Assembly: GCA_041391745.1 (NCBI GenBank)
Contig: JAWKNK010000002.1
Span: 186,001 to 250,000 of the forward strand
From: JAIXWP01 sp041391745
GTDB taxonomy: Bacteria > Bacteroidota > Bacteroidia > Flavobacteriales_D > Sanyastnellaceae
Direction of reading: 5' to 3'
DNA length: 64,000 nt
Part shown: piece by piece, positions 62,914 through 64,000 of the stretch
Numbering within the stretch: the stretch's first letter is position 1
Layout: every line of letters begins with the position of its first letter
Translations under genes and position numbers: made by a program
Notes under the pieces: model-generated
What the model was told of the DNA's origin: nothing
The model's database searches: none
The model's input: only the letters and a program-made list of their open reading frames with translations

Positions 62914-64000
62914 ATGGCAAAAAAGAAGAAAAAAGGCTATGGCTCTTTTAAAGAAGAGCTTCGCAAAGAAATCATTCATGTATTTCAGAAATCCGGTCAG
63001 AAAGCACTCAACTATAAACAAGTGGCTTCTGAATTGGACATTTCTGACAGTGGGATCAGAATGCTCATTCACGACATTCTGGAAGCGGAGGTGATGGATG
63101 GTACATTGAAGGAAGTAGAGAGAGGAAAGTATATTCTCACAAAACAGTCGGTATTTAGTGTTCAAGGGACGATTGAAATCAATCGCTTTGAAAAAGGATA
63201 TGTCACAGTAGAAGGTGAAGCACGCGACATCGAAATTCCAAAAGGAAAAACTGGTTTTGCCCTCAATGGAGATTTGGTTGAAATTACATTTAATCCTCAT
63301 GCTAGAAGAAAGCAAGGTGAAGTGATTCGCGTGGTTCAAAGATCGAAGCACCAATTTGTTGGAGTATTAAAGCAAGAGTCCGTTGGAATGTTTATGATTC
63401 CTAGCGACAAGAAAGTCCACGTTCATTTTTTCATCTCAAAAGAACAAATGAATGGAGGAAAAGATGGCGATAAAGTTTTGGTAAAAATTCTCGATTGGGA
63501 CAGACCAGGATCTAGCCCTTTCGGTAGAGTGGAAGAAGTATTTGGAAGACCTGGAGATCACAAAGCTGAGATGCATTCTATCATTGCTGAGTTTGAACTT
63601 CCTTATCATTTTCCAAAACATCTTGAAGAAATTGCTAATCGAATTGATAGTGGTATTACTCCAAAAGAAATTTCGAGAAGACGAGACTTTAGAGAAATTA
63701 CAACTTTCACCATAGACCCGTTTGATGCAAAGGATTTTGATGATGCGTTGAGCATTCAAAAATTGGATAATGGAAATTACGAGGTAGGTGTTCACATTGC
63801 CGATGTGAGTTTTTACCTCACTCCAAATAGTCCACTTGAACCAGAGGCTTTTGATCGTGCAACATCGGTTTACCTTGTGGATCGCACCATTCCAATGCTT
63901 CCGGAGCGGCTGTCCAACTTCTTGTGCTCGTTGAGACCGCATGAAGAAAAGCTTTGTTTCAGTGCCGTTTTTGAATTGAATGAAGAAGCAGAAGTGGTTT
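62914..64000 (+). CDS. rnr: Ribonuclease R, N-terminal part (cut by window edge)
   Basis: The frame opens at ATG 62914 and runs to the edge of the window without a stop (362 codons). MAKKKKKGYGSFKEELRKEIIHVFQKSG is followed by a winged-helix domain (SDSGIRMLIHDILEAEVMDG), two cold-shock OB domains (GTIEINRFEKGYVTVEGEARDIEIPKG) and the start of the RNB catalytic domain with the metal Asp cluster TIDPFDAKDFDDALS and VGVHIADVSFYL. It is a 3'-5' exoribonuclease able to degrade structured RNA and it acts with tmRNA. Confidence 0.93.
   Translation, partial: MAKKKKKGYGSFKEELRKEIIHVFQKSGQKALNYKQVASELDISDSGIRMLIHDILEAEVMDGTLKEVERGKYILTKQSVFSVQGTIEINRFEKGYVTVEGEARDIEIPKGKTGFALNGDLVEITFNPHARRKQGEVIRVVQRSKHQFVGVLKQESVGMFMIPSDKKVHVHFFISKEQMNGGKDGDKVLVKILDWDRPGSSPFGRVEEVFGRPGDHKAEMHSIIAEFELPYHFPKHLEEIANRIDSGITPKEISRRRDFREITTFTIDPFDAKDFDDALSIQKLDNGNYEVGVHIADVSFYLTPNSPLEPEAFDRATSVYLVDRTIPMLPERLSNFLCSLRPHEEKLCFSAVFELNEEAEVV

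Overview
The window looks like chromosome from a gliding or T9SS-using member of the Bacteroidota, probably a Flavobacteriales relative. The evidence is direct: seven secreted proteins end in a type IX secretion (T9SS) C-terminal sorting domain, the T9SS/gliding lipoproteins PorW/SprE and GldH are encoded here, promoters fit the Bacteroidota -7 box TAnnTTTG, and ribosome-binding purine tracts are mostly missing. No insertion sequence, phage, plasmid function or CRISPR array is visible.

Layout. 1-431: end of an MFS transporter. 0.5-18.5 kb: three giant surface/secreted proteins on the minus strand, the first with a lysyl-oxidase domain, flanking a plus-strand histidine kinase/NarL-type regulator pair. 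18.6-24.3 kb: AtpI/AtpZ-like proteins, bactofilin and PorW, divergent from an M23 peptidase and an OmpA-type lipoprotein. 24.3-28.5 kb: recO, a candidate structured small RNA, holB, gldH and ricT. 28.5-29 kb: a palindrome- and repeat-rich spacer. 29-37.4 kb: a RidA protein, a secreted esterase, a secreted beta-propeller lipoprotein, a damaged small lipoprotein and a tricorn-type protease. 37.5-41.4 kb: a methyltransferase, an Lrp regulator, an aberrant class II tRNA gene, lepA and a membrane protein. 41.4-43.5 kb: a frameshifted YwqK/MORN-repeat protein and a second repeat-rich spacer. 43.5-56.8 kb: SIS isomerase, DUF3108 protein, a T9SS Ig-like protein, lipB, MscS channel, flotillin/NfeD pair, a DUF2306-like membrane protein, rlmH, pdxA, pepA and an M43 metalloprotease. 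56.9-64 kb: an AAA+/VWA pair, a second histidine kinase, a GNAT enzyme, miaE, an outer-membrane protein and the start of rnr.

Two themes stand out. First, coding damage is clustered: the repeat-rich genes at 9-14, 17-18.4 and 42-42.7 kb carry many single-base frameshifts, mostly losses of one base, while neighbouring genes are clean. This points to uncorrected read errors in repetitive DNA at least as much as to real decay. Second, non-coding RNA and regulatory structure is rich. A tRNA-like gene at 38,767-38,910 combines a leucine-type D arm, a 75-nt variable region and an aspartate-type anticodon loop. A tetraloop-capped RNA candidate lies at 25.2 kb. Several genes have a -7 box only 4-5 nt before the ATG, which suggests leaderless mRNAs. 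A family of octamer-plus-palindrome repeats recurs in the intergenic spacers.
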